A stretch of DNA of 22,873 nt, from assembly GCA_020056515.1 (NCBI GenBank), contig JAGVHP010000017.1:1-22873 (forward strand), read 5' to 3'. Shown one piece after another: positions 1 to 5,833 of the stretch. Every line of letters starts with the position of its first letter. The stretch's first letter is position 1. This stretch comes from Candidatus Shapirobacteria bacterium (GTDB lineage Bacteria > Patescibacteriota > Microgenomatia > UBA12405). A program made the position numbers and the translations under genes. Below the pieces are notes generated by a model, which searched no databases, was not told the origin of the DNA, and saw nothing but the letters and a program-made list of their open reading frames with translations.

Positions 1-818
1 GTGGTACTCGTTTCTTACCGGTGGTTAAAGGTTACGCCAAGGAACTCGTTTCAATTCTCAACAAACCCCAAATTCAATATTTGGTCGAAGAGGCTATCGC
101 TGCCGGCATTACCGAAATCTGTATTGTCCACCGCCCAAGCGACACTTCGTTAAAAAACTATTTCACTCCGGATCCCGAATTGACTGATTATTTAACCAAA
201 ATCAATAAACTCAACGCCATTGAGAGTCTCCAAAAAATCTGGGACTCGACCAAGCTTGTCTTTATCCCCCAAGACCCCACTCTCCCCTACGGTAACGCCT
301 CCCCCATTTTAGCCGCCTCATCTTTCATTGGCACTGACCCCTTTGTATATATGTTCGGCGACGACTTGATAGTTGAAAAGAAAATCGGTCGCTATCTAAA
401 AAAAATGATTACTACCTACGAGCAATATTCTCCGGCAGTTGTAATTTCAGTTAAAGATGTCGGCCCCGACGAAATCAACCGTTACGGTTCAGCTAAATAT
501 ATTGACGACCCAAAATATCCTCATCGTATTTCAGGAATGTTTGAAAAACTCGAAGCCGATAAGGCTCCGTCTTTTTTTGGTCAAGGTGGCCGATTCGTCA
601 TCAATAGTGAAAAAATTATCCCCATTCTTAATAAAAAACAAACTGGTTTAAACAATGAACTTTGGCTGGCTGACGCCAACAACATTCTCGCCCAAAAAGA
701 CATAGTTCTCACTGTAGCTACCGATTCTGAATCTGACTGGCTAACTACCGGTGATCCCCTCCGTTGGTTAAAAGCCAATATCGCTATGGCCAGACTAGAT
801 CCAAAATTTGATTTTTAG
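1..818 (+). CDS. galU: UTP-glucose-1-phosphate uridylyltransferase, 5'-truncated by window
   Basis: This enzyme makes UDP-glucose from UTP and glucose-1-phosphate, for cell-surface sugar synthesis in the cytosol. The frame is open from base 3 with no start codon, so the gene begins before the window. The GTG at 21 is internal, because the codons before it read GTRFLP, the conserved nucleotide-binding start of GalU. Next come VVKGYAKE, with the lysine of the usual TKAIPKE motif, then NKPQIQYLVEEA, and a GDD in place of the usual PDD metal-binding segment. About 271 residues are visible, close to the family length minus roughly 10 residues. It ends in TAG, and the promoter of the next gene lies over its last codons. 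Family assignment is firm. Sugar specificity is inferred from the family. Confidence 0.9.
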   Translation, partial: GTRFLPVVKGYAKELVSILNKPQIQYLVEEAIAAGITEICIVHRPSDTSLKNYFTPDPELTDYLTKINKLNAIESLQKIWDSTKLVFIPQDPTLPYGNASPILAASSFIGTDPFVYMFGDDLIVEKKIGRYLKKMITTYEQYSPAVVISVKDVGPDEINRYGSAKYIDDPKYPHRISGMFEKLEADKAPSFFGQGGRFVINSEKIIPILNKKQTGLNNELWLADANNILAQKDIVLTVATDSESDWLTTGDPLRWLKANIAMARLDPKFDF

Positions 819-836
819 ATTCTTATGGGATACAAT
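808..836 (+). promoter_or_regulatory. Sigma70-type promoter, leaderless start for surface protein
   Basis: TTGATT at 808-813, a 17-nt spacer and TACAAT at 831-836 lie 8 nt before the ATG at 845. Transcription would start at or next to the ATG. The -35 box overlaps the end of galU. No Shine-Dalgarno is present. Confidence 0.6.
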
Positions 837-844
837 CCTCCCAT

Positions 845-1441
845 ATGAAAAAAATAATTATTGTCCTGGTTACTTTTATTTTTTTATCTCTTTTAAATCC
901 CGCTCTGGCTGATGACGAATACCGACTTCTTAATGTTGATCTCAAAGCTAAGGGTTTTACCCAAAGTTCTTACGTTGACGAATTAAAATCTTCTGATATT
1001 ATTTTTGGCCCGTCCGATAAGTTCCAACTTCAATTAAAAATCACCAACGGTGGCAACCGCAATCAAACCAACATCAAAGTCCGCCAAATCTTGCCTGCCT
1101 TTGTTTTTACCGACTCCGAAAAGGAATTCACTATTCCCCAAATCGCCGCCGGTCAGGACTATGTCAAAAACATTGTCGTTACCGTCAAGGATAAAAGTAA
1201 TGTTTATCAAAAAATTACCTGGAACCAAATCACCGTCAGCGCCACTTCCGAAATTGGCACTGTTGGTCAAAACTCCCTCGCCTTTTACACCGCCAATGGT
1301 ACATACCGTAACAAAGTAGCCACTTCCGGCGCTACCGTCTTACCCAACACTGGAGCATCAACCCTCGTCTTTGGCTCCCTCTTCGCTGTTTCGCTACTCG
1401 GCGTTTCTCTGGCTCTTCGCCGGGCTGCCCGCGGTTACTAA
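845..1441 (+). CDS. Secreted LPNTG-anchored surface protein
   Basis: A 198-residue exported protein. Residues 1-22 form a signal peptide (KK, hydrophobic core, ALA cleavage-type end). The middle part (about 50-150) is rich in beta-strand residues and resembles DUF11/CARDB-like repeats of bacterial surface proteins (LQLKITNGGNRNQTNIKV, then a TIPQIAAGQ segment). The C terminus has LPNTG at 166-170, a hydrophobic helix and a basic RRAARGY tail, the classic sortase sorting signal. No sortase gene is in the window. The start is fixed by the promoter 8 nt upstream and by the signal peptide. The ligand or structural role is unknown. Confidence 0.75.
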   Translation: MKKIIIVLVTFIFLSLLNPALADDEYRLLNVDLKAKGFTQSSYVDELKSSDIIFGPSDKFQLQLKITNGGNRNQTNIKVRQILPAFVFTDSEKEFTIPQIAAGQDYVKNIVVTVKDKSNVYQKITWNQITVSATSEIGTVGQNSLAFYTANGTYRNKVATSGATVLPNTGASTLVFGSLFAVSLLGVSLALRRAARGY

Positions 1442-1443
1442 AC

Positions 1444-1458
1444 AAGTAACCGTTACTT
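1444..1458. repeat. Palindrome before strong promoter
   Basis: AAGTAAC-C-GTTACTT is a perfect 7-bp inverted repeat just after the stop of the surface protein and 10 nt before the -35 box at 1469. It could be an operator or a weak terminator. It lacks a following T run. Confidence 0.4.
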
Positions 1459-1468
1459 ATCCTATAAC

Positions 1469-1497
1469 TTGACAAAACCTGCCAAATAGTCTATAAT
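1469..1497 (+). promoter_or_regulatory. Consensus sigma70 promoter (TTGACA-17-TATAAT)
   Basis: TTGACA at 1469-1474, exactly 17 nt, then TATAAT at 1492-1497, a perfect match to the housekeeping consensus and the strongest promoter in the window. A second TATAAT follows at 1504-1509. Unlike most promoters here it is not leaderless: the next start codon (1902) is about 400 nt away, across hairpin-rich non-coding sequence. Confidence 0.8.
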
Positions 1498-1503
1498 ATA
1501 GGC

Positions 1504-1730
1504 TATAATAGATCTTTAATAGTTCGGAGCTAAAAGAGAATAAGGGGTAGGTGGCTCCTCTAAGTCTTACCCACTCCTTATCTCTTTTGGCCCTAATTTA
1601 TCCGCCAAAGCTTTAGCGACGGCGGAGCCAAATAGAAATAAGAGCTAACTAATAAAGCATTAGCCAAGCTTAAGTTTCTAGCTCTTTAACAATCTCTTCT
1701 AAATCTTTCCTAAAAAAAACGGTCGGCAAA
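1504..1730 (+). ncRNA. Structured non-coding leader or small RNA
   Basis: No convincing ORF is present, but several hairpins follow the consensus promoter. The first is a long hairpin: CTAAAAGAGA at 1530 pairs with TCTCTTTTGG ending at 1590, and continues through TAAGG/CCTTA with one bulge (about 18 bp). GGAGC (1526-1530) can instead pair with GCTCC (1554-1558), which would break that stem, so two exclusive folds are possible. Second is TCCGCC...GGCGGA (1601-1606/1621-1626) enclosing AAAGCTTT, similar to short dispersed hairpins common in such genomes. Third is AAGAGCTA/TAGCTCTT (1640-1647/1679-1686) enclosing CTAAT/ATTAG. I do not recognise an Rfam family. It may be a free small RNA, an attenuator, or a 5' leader of the gene at 1902. 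Confidence 0.5.
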
Positions 1731-1747
1731 GGTAATGGATCCGTCTG

Positions 1748-1812
1748 GTGACAGCACTTTGTTATTAAATAATTAATTTAATGGCAGTGCGCTGTCACTA
1801 GAGACTCTAGTG
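1748..1812 (+). repeat. Two overlapping, mutually exclusive hairpins
   Basis: GTGACAGC (1748-1755) pairs with GCTGTCAC (1791-1798), extended by ACT/AGT across a two-base bulge. CACTAGAG (1796-1803) pairs with CTCTAGTG (1805-1812) around a single A. The two share bases 1796-1798, so they compete at their junction. Both lie in the leader of the gene at 1902. GGATCCG occurs on either side (1737-1743 and 1859-1865). Confidence 0.5.
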
Positions 1813-1879
1813 TAGAGAAACACACAGTGCACCTATCTTACCCTCTGGCCCACCCCCCGGATCCGGGCCAATTTCATCT

Positions 1880-1897
1880 TTTGCCGAAGGAGGCAAA
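1880..1897 (+). promoter_or_regulatory. Ribosome binding site held in a hairpin
   Basis: TTTGCC (1880-1885) pairs with GGCAAA (1892-1897) around the loop GAAGGA. The Shine-Dalgarno AAGGAGG (1887-1893) therefore spans the loop and the 3' arm. The ATG at 1902 follows with normal spacing and decides the start. SD sequences are scarce in this window, so this is a distinctive signal and possibly a translational switch. Confidence 0.65.
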
Positions 1898-1901
1898 TAC
1901 C

Positions 1902-2366
1902 ATGTTAGAAACACCCCGCAAGAAGAACCGCAAGTGGCTGTGGCTGTTGCTGTTGGTACCGTTCTGCTGCCTGCTGAGTGCCAGCGCTTACCTGCTCTGG
2001 CCTCACGCCGCACCGATCGCTGCCCCGACCGAAGCCCCCATCGCGCCGCTGGCCCCTGCCGCCGTCATTGACTGCGGTCCCTGGACCTACGCCGATGGCA
2101 TGACCTTCGCCGGCAACACGTCGCAAGACGTTTGCCAGATCGGTGAAGATCTCACTGCCATCCGCGCCGGAACCACCGCCTACTTCAGCCGGTCCAGTGA
2201 GTTCACTCTGGCCATCTGCGCCGCCTCCGTCAGTAACACCGACGGGGATATGTGGACCTTCGGCGACTGTGGCCAGACTGACGGCGTAACCTTCCCTGCT
2301 GGGACGTACACTATCCAGCAACCGGATAACTACGCCAACGGCGGCTTCCGCGCCACCAACAAGTAG
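1902..2366 (+). CDS. Small membrane-anchored Cys-containing protein, unknown function
   Basis: A 154-residue protein that I do not recognise. The ATG at 1902 is chosen over the in-frame ATG at 1827 because a strong SD precedes it and because the basic segment (RKKNRK, 6-11) then leads straight into a membrane helix (12-33). A Pro/Ala-rich linker follows (35-54), then an exported domain with four cysteines (58, 78, 106, 123) that could form two disulfides, in motifs such as DCGPWTYADG and FGDCGQTDG. The gene is clearly more GC-rich than its neighbours, lacks their C-over-G bias on the plus strand, has its own SD, and ends in a terminator-like hairpin. Recent transfer is likely. An extracytoplasmic binding or cell-contact role is only a guess. 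Confidence 0.7.
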   Translation: MLETPRKKNRKWLWLLLLVPFCCLLSASAYLLWPHAAPIAAPTEAPIAPLAPAAVIDCGPWTYADGMTFAGNTSQDVCQIGEDLTAIRAGTTAYFSRSSEFTLAICAASVSNTDGDMWTFGDCGQTDGVTFPAGTYTIQQPDNYANGGFRATNK

Positions 2367-2384
2367 GCGCGGCAGCACCCCAAA

Positions 2385-2419
2385 AGAAACCCGACTCGAC
2401 CTTCGGGTCGGGTTTCTTT
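2385..2419 (+). terminator. Terminator-like hairpin after small Cys protein gene
   Basis: AGAAACCCGAC (2385-2395) pairs perfectly with GTCGGGTTTCT (2407-2417), followed by a weak T tract. An internal alternative, GACC-TTCG-GGTC, has a stable UUCG tetraloop. The upstream AAAA gives a T run on the other strand, so it could work in both directions. If it ends all transcription, the ribozyme just downstream would need another promoter, and I see none. Confidence 0.65.
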
Positions 2420-2422
2420 GGC

Positions 2423-2440
2423 GGTGAGGGCAACCCCACC
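2423..2440 (+). repeat. Short GC hairpin before ribozyme
   Basis: GGTG-A-GGG pairs with CCC-CACC around CAA, with one bulged A. It sits between the terminator-like hairpin and the hammerhead ribozyme. A purine-rich linker (2441-2465) follows. Confidence 0.4.
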
Positions 2441-2465
2441 ACAAGGAAAGATGAAGAAGAGATTG

Positions 2466-2515
2466 AGCGTTTACCGATGTAATCGGTACTGATGAGTCCA
2501 AAAGGACGAAACGCT
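2466..2515 (+). ncRNA. Hammerhead ribozyme, type III topology
   Basis: All core elements of a self-cleaving hammerhead are present in order. Stem III 5' arm is AGCGT (2466-2470), with U2470 as position 16.1 and U2471 as H17. Stem I is TACCGAT/ATCGGTA (2472-2478/2482-2488) with a GTA loop. CTGATGA follows at 2489-2495. Stem II is GTCC-AAAA-GGAC (2496-2507). GAA is at 2508-2510, and the stem III 3' arm ACGCT at 2511-2515. Every stem is fully complementary. Cleavage is predicted between 2471 and 2472, leaving a 44-nt leader before the ATG at 2516. The ribozyme's last base abuts that ATG. Hammerheads are known in scattered bacteria, often of unknown role. Activity here is inferred from sequence only. 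Confidence 0.9.
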
Positions 2516-3367
2516 ATGAAACAAAAAAATCTACCTCTAATTTCGGTCATCATGCCGGTTTTTAACGCTGCCGCCTATCTTAAACCGGCTGTCAATAGCA
2601 TTTTATCCCAAAGCTACAGTAACTTTGAATATATCATTGTCAACGATTGCAGTACTGACTCTTCTCTTAAAATTCTTCGGTCCTTCCGTGACCCCCGAAT
2701 TAAAATCATTTCTAATTCAAAAAACCTCGGCGTTGCCGGCTCATTAAACCGCGCCTTAAAACTGGCCAAAGGTAAATATGTTGCCCGCATGGACGCCGAC
2801 GATATCTCCCATCCTGACCGTCTTCGAAAACAAGTTGAGTTTCTAGAATTAAATCCTAATACCATCGCTTGTGGTGTTCAAACCGAAATTATCGATGGCC
2901 AAAATCAAATCATCAGTACTAGATCATTTCCTATTAGTTCTAAATCTTGCCATGACTATCTGATGCTTACCTCCCCCATTCTTCACCCTACCCTCATGAC
3001 TCGGGCTTCGGTTTATAAAAAGATCGGTTATACTGCCAAATACAAAACCGCCGAAGATTGGGACCTCTATTTTAAATTACTTAAATTTGGAAAACTTGCC
3101 AATCTGCCCGACACCCTCTATTCTTATCGCCAAATATTCGGTTCCAATGGATTTAAAAATATTAAAAACGCCTTTATTTTAATTACCAAAATCCGATTAC
3201 AAGCTATTAAAAACGGCTATCAACCGGCTTGGTTGATGCTTCTTTCCAACTTGGTTCAAGCCTTGATTGTCTTTTTGTTACCCGAAAAGCTGGTCTTTCG
3301 GCTCTTTAGTTTCTGGCGCACCAGTAAAAACACTACCATCGAAACATTGATTACCCAACCGGCATAA
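2516..3367 (+). CDS. Family 2 glycosyltransferase (GT-A fold)
   Basis: A 283-residue transferase that probably adds a sugar from a nucleotide donor to a cell-surface glycan at the inner membrane face. PLISVIMPVFNAAAYL opens the Rossmann-like domain. NDCSTD (43-48) is the nucleotide-binding site, and DADD (93-96) is the DxD metal site. HPDRL follows, as usual in GT2. The last 60 residues are hydrophobic then basic, suggesting membrane association. I place the start at ATG 2516, directly after the hammerhead ribozyme. The in-frame ATG at 2492 lies inside the ribozyme core and would add an unlikely MSPKGRNA. There is no SD. The 3' end overlaps the convergent membrane-protein gene by 112 nt. Acceptor and donor are not predictable. 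Confidence 0.85.
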   Translation: MKQKNLPLISVIMPVFNAAAYLKPAVNSILSQSYSNFEYIIVNDCSTDSSLKILRSFRDPRIKIISNSKNLGVAGSLNRALKLAKGKYVARMDADDISHPDRLRKQVEFLELNPNTIACGVQTEIIDGQNQIISTRSFPISSKSCHDYLMLTSPILHPTLMTRASVYKKIGYTAKYKTAEDWDLYFKLLKFGKLANLPDTLYSYRQIFGSNGFKNIKNAFILITKIRLQAIKNGYQPAWLMLLSNLVQALIVFLLPEKLVFRLFSFWRTSKNTTIETLITQPA

Positions 3368-5541
3368 GTTACCCAGCGCAAATTTCTCCAAGAAATATCC
3401 TCTGGTTGTTCAATTTGTAAATAATCTTCCATCAATGGCACCGATTCTACTCTTAAATTCTTTAATGTGTTTACACTCTCATCCGGTCCCCTAGCTTTGA
3501 CCACAAATTCTAAAAGATAGTTTCTCCAATCACTTGGTAAATATACTTCTCCCTCCATTACCTCCGCTTCCACCATTTTTCCGGTATATCTAAAAGTTTG
3601 GTATTGCTTTTTTGTTTCCCGTAAATTTATCTCGGCCACTACCCCCGATTTGTTTTCTACTTCGGCTTTAATTCTTAATAATTTCCCCCTCAACTCTGGA
3701 TTTGATATCTCCCAATACACCCCGGAGGTCTCTTTTTGATTATTCACCCGATAACCGTCGCTGATTTTACTTACTCCCCTTCCAAACATTTTCCCTTCTC
3801 CTAAATTCAGCAATAAATTTTCTCCTTCCGTTAAACTAATCGGTTCCAGCTTTTTGACTTTATACAACCCCAAGCTTCCTTCGCTCCATATTTTGTCCAA
3901 ATACGGATTATTCTCTACCACCTCTTTAAAACTTCCCCAATTGTATTTATACCCATTACCTTTATTGGTTACACTTTTGTCTCCAATCACCCATTCCACT
4001 CCGGCATTGTTTAATATCTTGGTAAACAAAATCGGACCATCTGAATAGAATAAATTTACAATTTTATTAAAGGCCTTTTCGTTTTCTATTGATCCGGTTA
4101 TCAGTGCTTTTTCTATTATTGGATTAGGTATCCAATAACTCCAAAATACTGACCCAAAAAATCCCCAATCATAATTTCGAAAATACAACATATTTGCCTC
4201 CGGCGCCAAATAGACCCTCCCTTCCGTGTCAATTTTTCCTAAATATTCTCTCAAATCATAATACTCTGAAGGAATCTTCACCCAATCCCGATCATTAATC
4301 AACTTACCCAAGAATACCGGATAAACATAAATCAACAACCCGCCTAAAATTATTATTGCCGCTACCCTTCTCCACCTCCACACCCGTAACCATCCACCCG
4401 TCGCCAAAATTACCACCGGCAACCACCATATTATCCAAAATTTCGAACTCCCCCACCTAAACACCTGCATAAATAAAGGGATATTTCTAGAACACCAGTT
4501 ATAAAACCACCCCAAGGGTGGATTGCTATTTACTAGAAGCCAAGCTCCCAAACCCGCCATTCCCATTATTACCCAAACCCACTTTTTCTTTGACCACCCC
4601 CAAACTGTCAACAATAACGGAATAAATCCTAAAACAATTCCCCAAATTCCTCTATACCAATCATTAAATACAAACAAACTTTGACCATTGTCATCTTTTG
4701 TCTCCACCCACGAAGTAAGAAAACGCAAAATATTAACATTCCCTCCAAATTCTTTTTCGTCCTGAATCGTTCCCGAAGTAATTGCCCGATTAATAAAAGA
4801 ATTTTGTAATTGCTCCGATTGCTTGTTTACATAAACCCCAAAAGATATCAACCAATACAGTTGCCAAACCAAAAATATCCCTAATAATAAACTCATTTTT
4901 CTCCACTTTCCAAAACGTAACCCCAACACTCCTCCCATAAAAATTAAAACTAAAAGACTCACCAAAAACAAAGTCGGAATCACAAAAGAACCCGAAAACG
5001 CCACCATTACCGCCAGCCACCCCATCCAATTTCTGGCACTGTCTTTTTCTAAAAGCTCAACACTCATTGCCAGAAACATTGGTAAAAAACCCCAAAAGAA
5101 AATAAATGGTTTTAGGGGTGAAAAAAACAACCACAAAGTTAAAATACTTGATAAATAAATCATTCCCCCGGCCAAAAACGCTTCCTGCTTTTTGTAAAAC
5201 TTTTCCAAAAACCACCCCATTCCCCATACCCCCACTCCAAAAGCCACCCAAACACTCATTTGAGATACCAACCATAGAGGTATTCCAATTTTTTCCAGCG
5301 CCAAAAACAATCCCGATCGAAAAATATCGATTTGCTCTGAATCGCTTGGTACTCCTAAGCCCCGATATGTTCGCCACGTTGGACTAGTCAAGTATCGCTC
5401 AAAGGATACTGCCGGATTTTGTTCTGGACTATAGTTATCATTTCCCAATATCCAATATCCCCACCGAAAGCTCAATAAAACCACCAATATTATCAACAAA
5501 CCTAATACCACCCTGGCCCAATTCCTCTTTACAAACTCCAT
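3256..5541 (-). CDS. Large polytopic membrane protein, GT-C-like (AftD/YfhO-type)
   Basis: About 761 residues. An N-terminal half of roughly 11-12 membrane helices carries an early acidic loop (GNDNYSPEQNP) and a later FRWGSSKF segment like that of YfhO and arabinofuranosyltransferase (DUF3367-like) proteins. A large extracytoplasmic beta-rich region follows, then a final membrane helix (WVINVSMVVFLLVRQ) and a basic tail. This layout suits a lipid-linked sugar transferase of the GT-C class, but I see no decisive catalytic motif. ATG codons lie at 5550 and 5541. I prefer 5541, because an extended -10 (TGATAGAAT) overlaps the first ATG and ends 7 nt before the second. The end overlaps the GT2 gene, suggesting a shared surface-glycan context. 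Confidence 0.65.
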   Translation of the reverse strand: MEFVKRNWARVVLGLLIILVVLLSFRWGYWILGNDNYSPEQNPAVSFERYLTSPTWRTYRGLGVPSDSEQIDIFRSGLFLALEKIGIPLWLVSQMSVWVAFGVGVWGMGWFLEKFYKKQEAFLAGGMIYLSSILTLWLFFSPLKPFIFFWGFLPMFLAMSVELLEKDSARNWMGWLAVMVAFSGSFVIPTLFLVSLLVLIFMGGVLGLRFGKWRKMSLLLGIFLVWQLYWLISFGVYVNKQSEQLQNSFINRAITSGTIQDEKEFGGNVNILRFLTSWVETKDDNGQSLFVFNDWYRGIWGIVLGFIPLLLTVWGWSKKKWVWVIMGMAGLGAWLLVNSNPPLGWFYNWCSRNIPLFMQVFRWGSSKFWIIWWLPVVILATGGWLRVWRWRRVAAIIILGGLLIYVYPVFLGKLINDRDWVKIPSEYYDLREYLGKIDTEGRVYLAPEANMLYFRNYDWGFFGSVFWSYWIPNPIIEKALITGSIENEKAFNKIVNLFYSDGPILFTKILNNAGVEWVIGDKSVTNKGNGYKYNWGSFKEVVENNPYLDKIWSEGSLGLYKVKKLEPISLTEGENLLLNLGEGKMFGRGVSKISDGYRVNNQKETSGVYWEISNPELRGKLLRIKAEVENKSGVVAEINLRETKKQYQTFRYTGKMVEAEVMEGEVYLPSDWRNYLLEFVVKARGPDESVNTLKNLRVESVPLMEDYLQIEQPEDISWRNLRWVTYAGWVINVSMVVFLLVRQKLKSRKTSFSGNKKTIKA

Positions 5542-5548
5542 TACCCAC

Positions 5549-5557
5549 ATTCTATCA
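5549..5557 (-). promoter_or_regulatory. Extended -10 promoter of the membrane protein gene
   Basis: TGATAGAAT on the minus strand matches the TGnTATAAT extended -10. It ends 7 nt before the ATG at 5541, giving a leaderless start. No good -35 is seen, as expected for extended -10 promoters. Confidence 0.45.
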
Positions 5558-5562
5558 GAAAT

Positions 5563-5748
5563 TTACAATCCCACTTCTAATATTCCGTTGGCATACTGGT
5601 GCAAAATAGCCGACATCAGGGTTTGATAGGGCAAACCATTTTTGGCCGCTTTTGTTTTCAGTTTACTCCAATCACTTTCCGACATTCTGATATTTACATT
5701 TTTAGATTTTAATAATTTTTTCCGCTTATTTGATTTTATTCTTTTCAT
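5563..5748 (-). CDS. Orphan CopG/ribbon-helix-helix antitoxin-like protein
   Basis: A 61-residue basic protein. After a Lys/Arg-rich start (KRIKSNKRKKLLKSK), VNIRMSESDWSKLKTKAAKNG gives the beta strand and helix of a ribbon-helix-helix DNA-binding fold. LPYQTLMSAILHQYANG matches the conserved end of CopG-type antitoxins. These normally repress their own operon and neutralise a RelE- or BrnT-like nuclease, but no toxin gene lies next to it on either side. It may be a solitary regulator, or a relic antitoxin. The start ATG follows a TTGACA-17-TAATAT promoter by 9 nt, and a palindromic operator lies between its promoter boxes. Confidence 0.7.
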   Translation of the reverse strand: MKRIKSNKRKKLLKSKNVNIRMSESDWSKLKTKAAKNGLPYQTLMSAILHQYANGILEVGL

Positions 5749-5757
5749 TATATTTCT

Positions 5758-5786
5758 ATATTATGACAATGTATATTATTTGTCAA
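5758..5786 (-). promoter_or_regulatory. Promoter and palindromic operator of the RHH gene
   Basis: On the minus strand TTGACA (5786-5781), a 17-nt spacer and TAATAT (5763-5758) stand 9 nt before the ATG at 5748. TGACAA (5764-5769) and TTGTCA (5780-5785) form an inverted repeat over the -35 box and spacer, a natural site for autorepression by the ribbon-helix-helix protein. Confidence 0.6.
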
Positions 5787-5797
5787 TTTTTCTTTTC

Positions 5798-5825
5798 TTG
5801 CATTTTTGAAAATAATCCTTATAGT
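5798..5825 (+). promoter_or_regulatory. Leaderless promoter of ATP-grasp gene
   Basis: TTGCAT (5798-5803), a 16-nt spacer and TATAGT (5820-5825) lie 8 nt before the ATG at 5834, with no SD. It is divergent from, and adjacent to, the antitoxin promoter. Confidence 0.6.
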
Positions 5826-5833
5826 TTTTCTAC

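Noticed and set aside
1905..2501. 198-codon open frame on the minus strand opposite the small Cys gene
   Set aside because: It arises from high GC content opposite a gene with SD, signal anchor and terminator; the translation is Arg/Gly-rich with no domain, and it crosses the terminator and ribozyme.
2492..2515. ATG at 2492 as the glycosyltransferase start
   Set aside because: The ATG is part of the ribozyme CTGATGA core, the added residues are not part of the GT2 fold, and the ATG at 2516 sits directly before the conserved PLISVIMP start.
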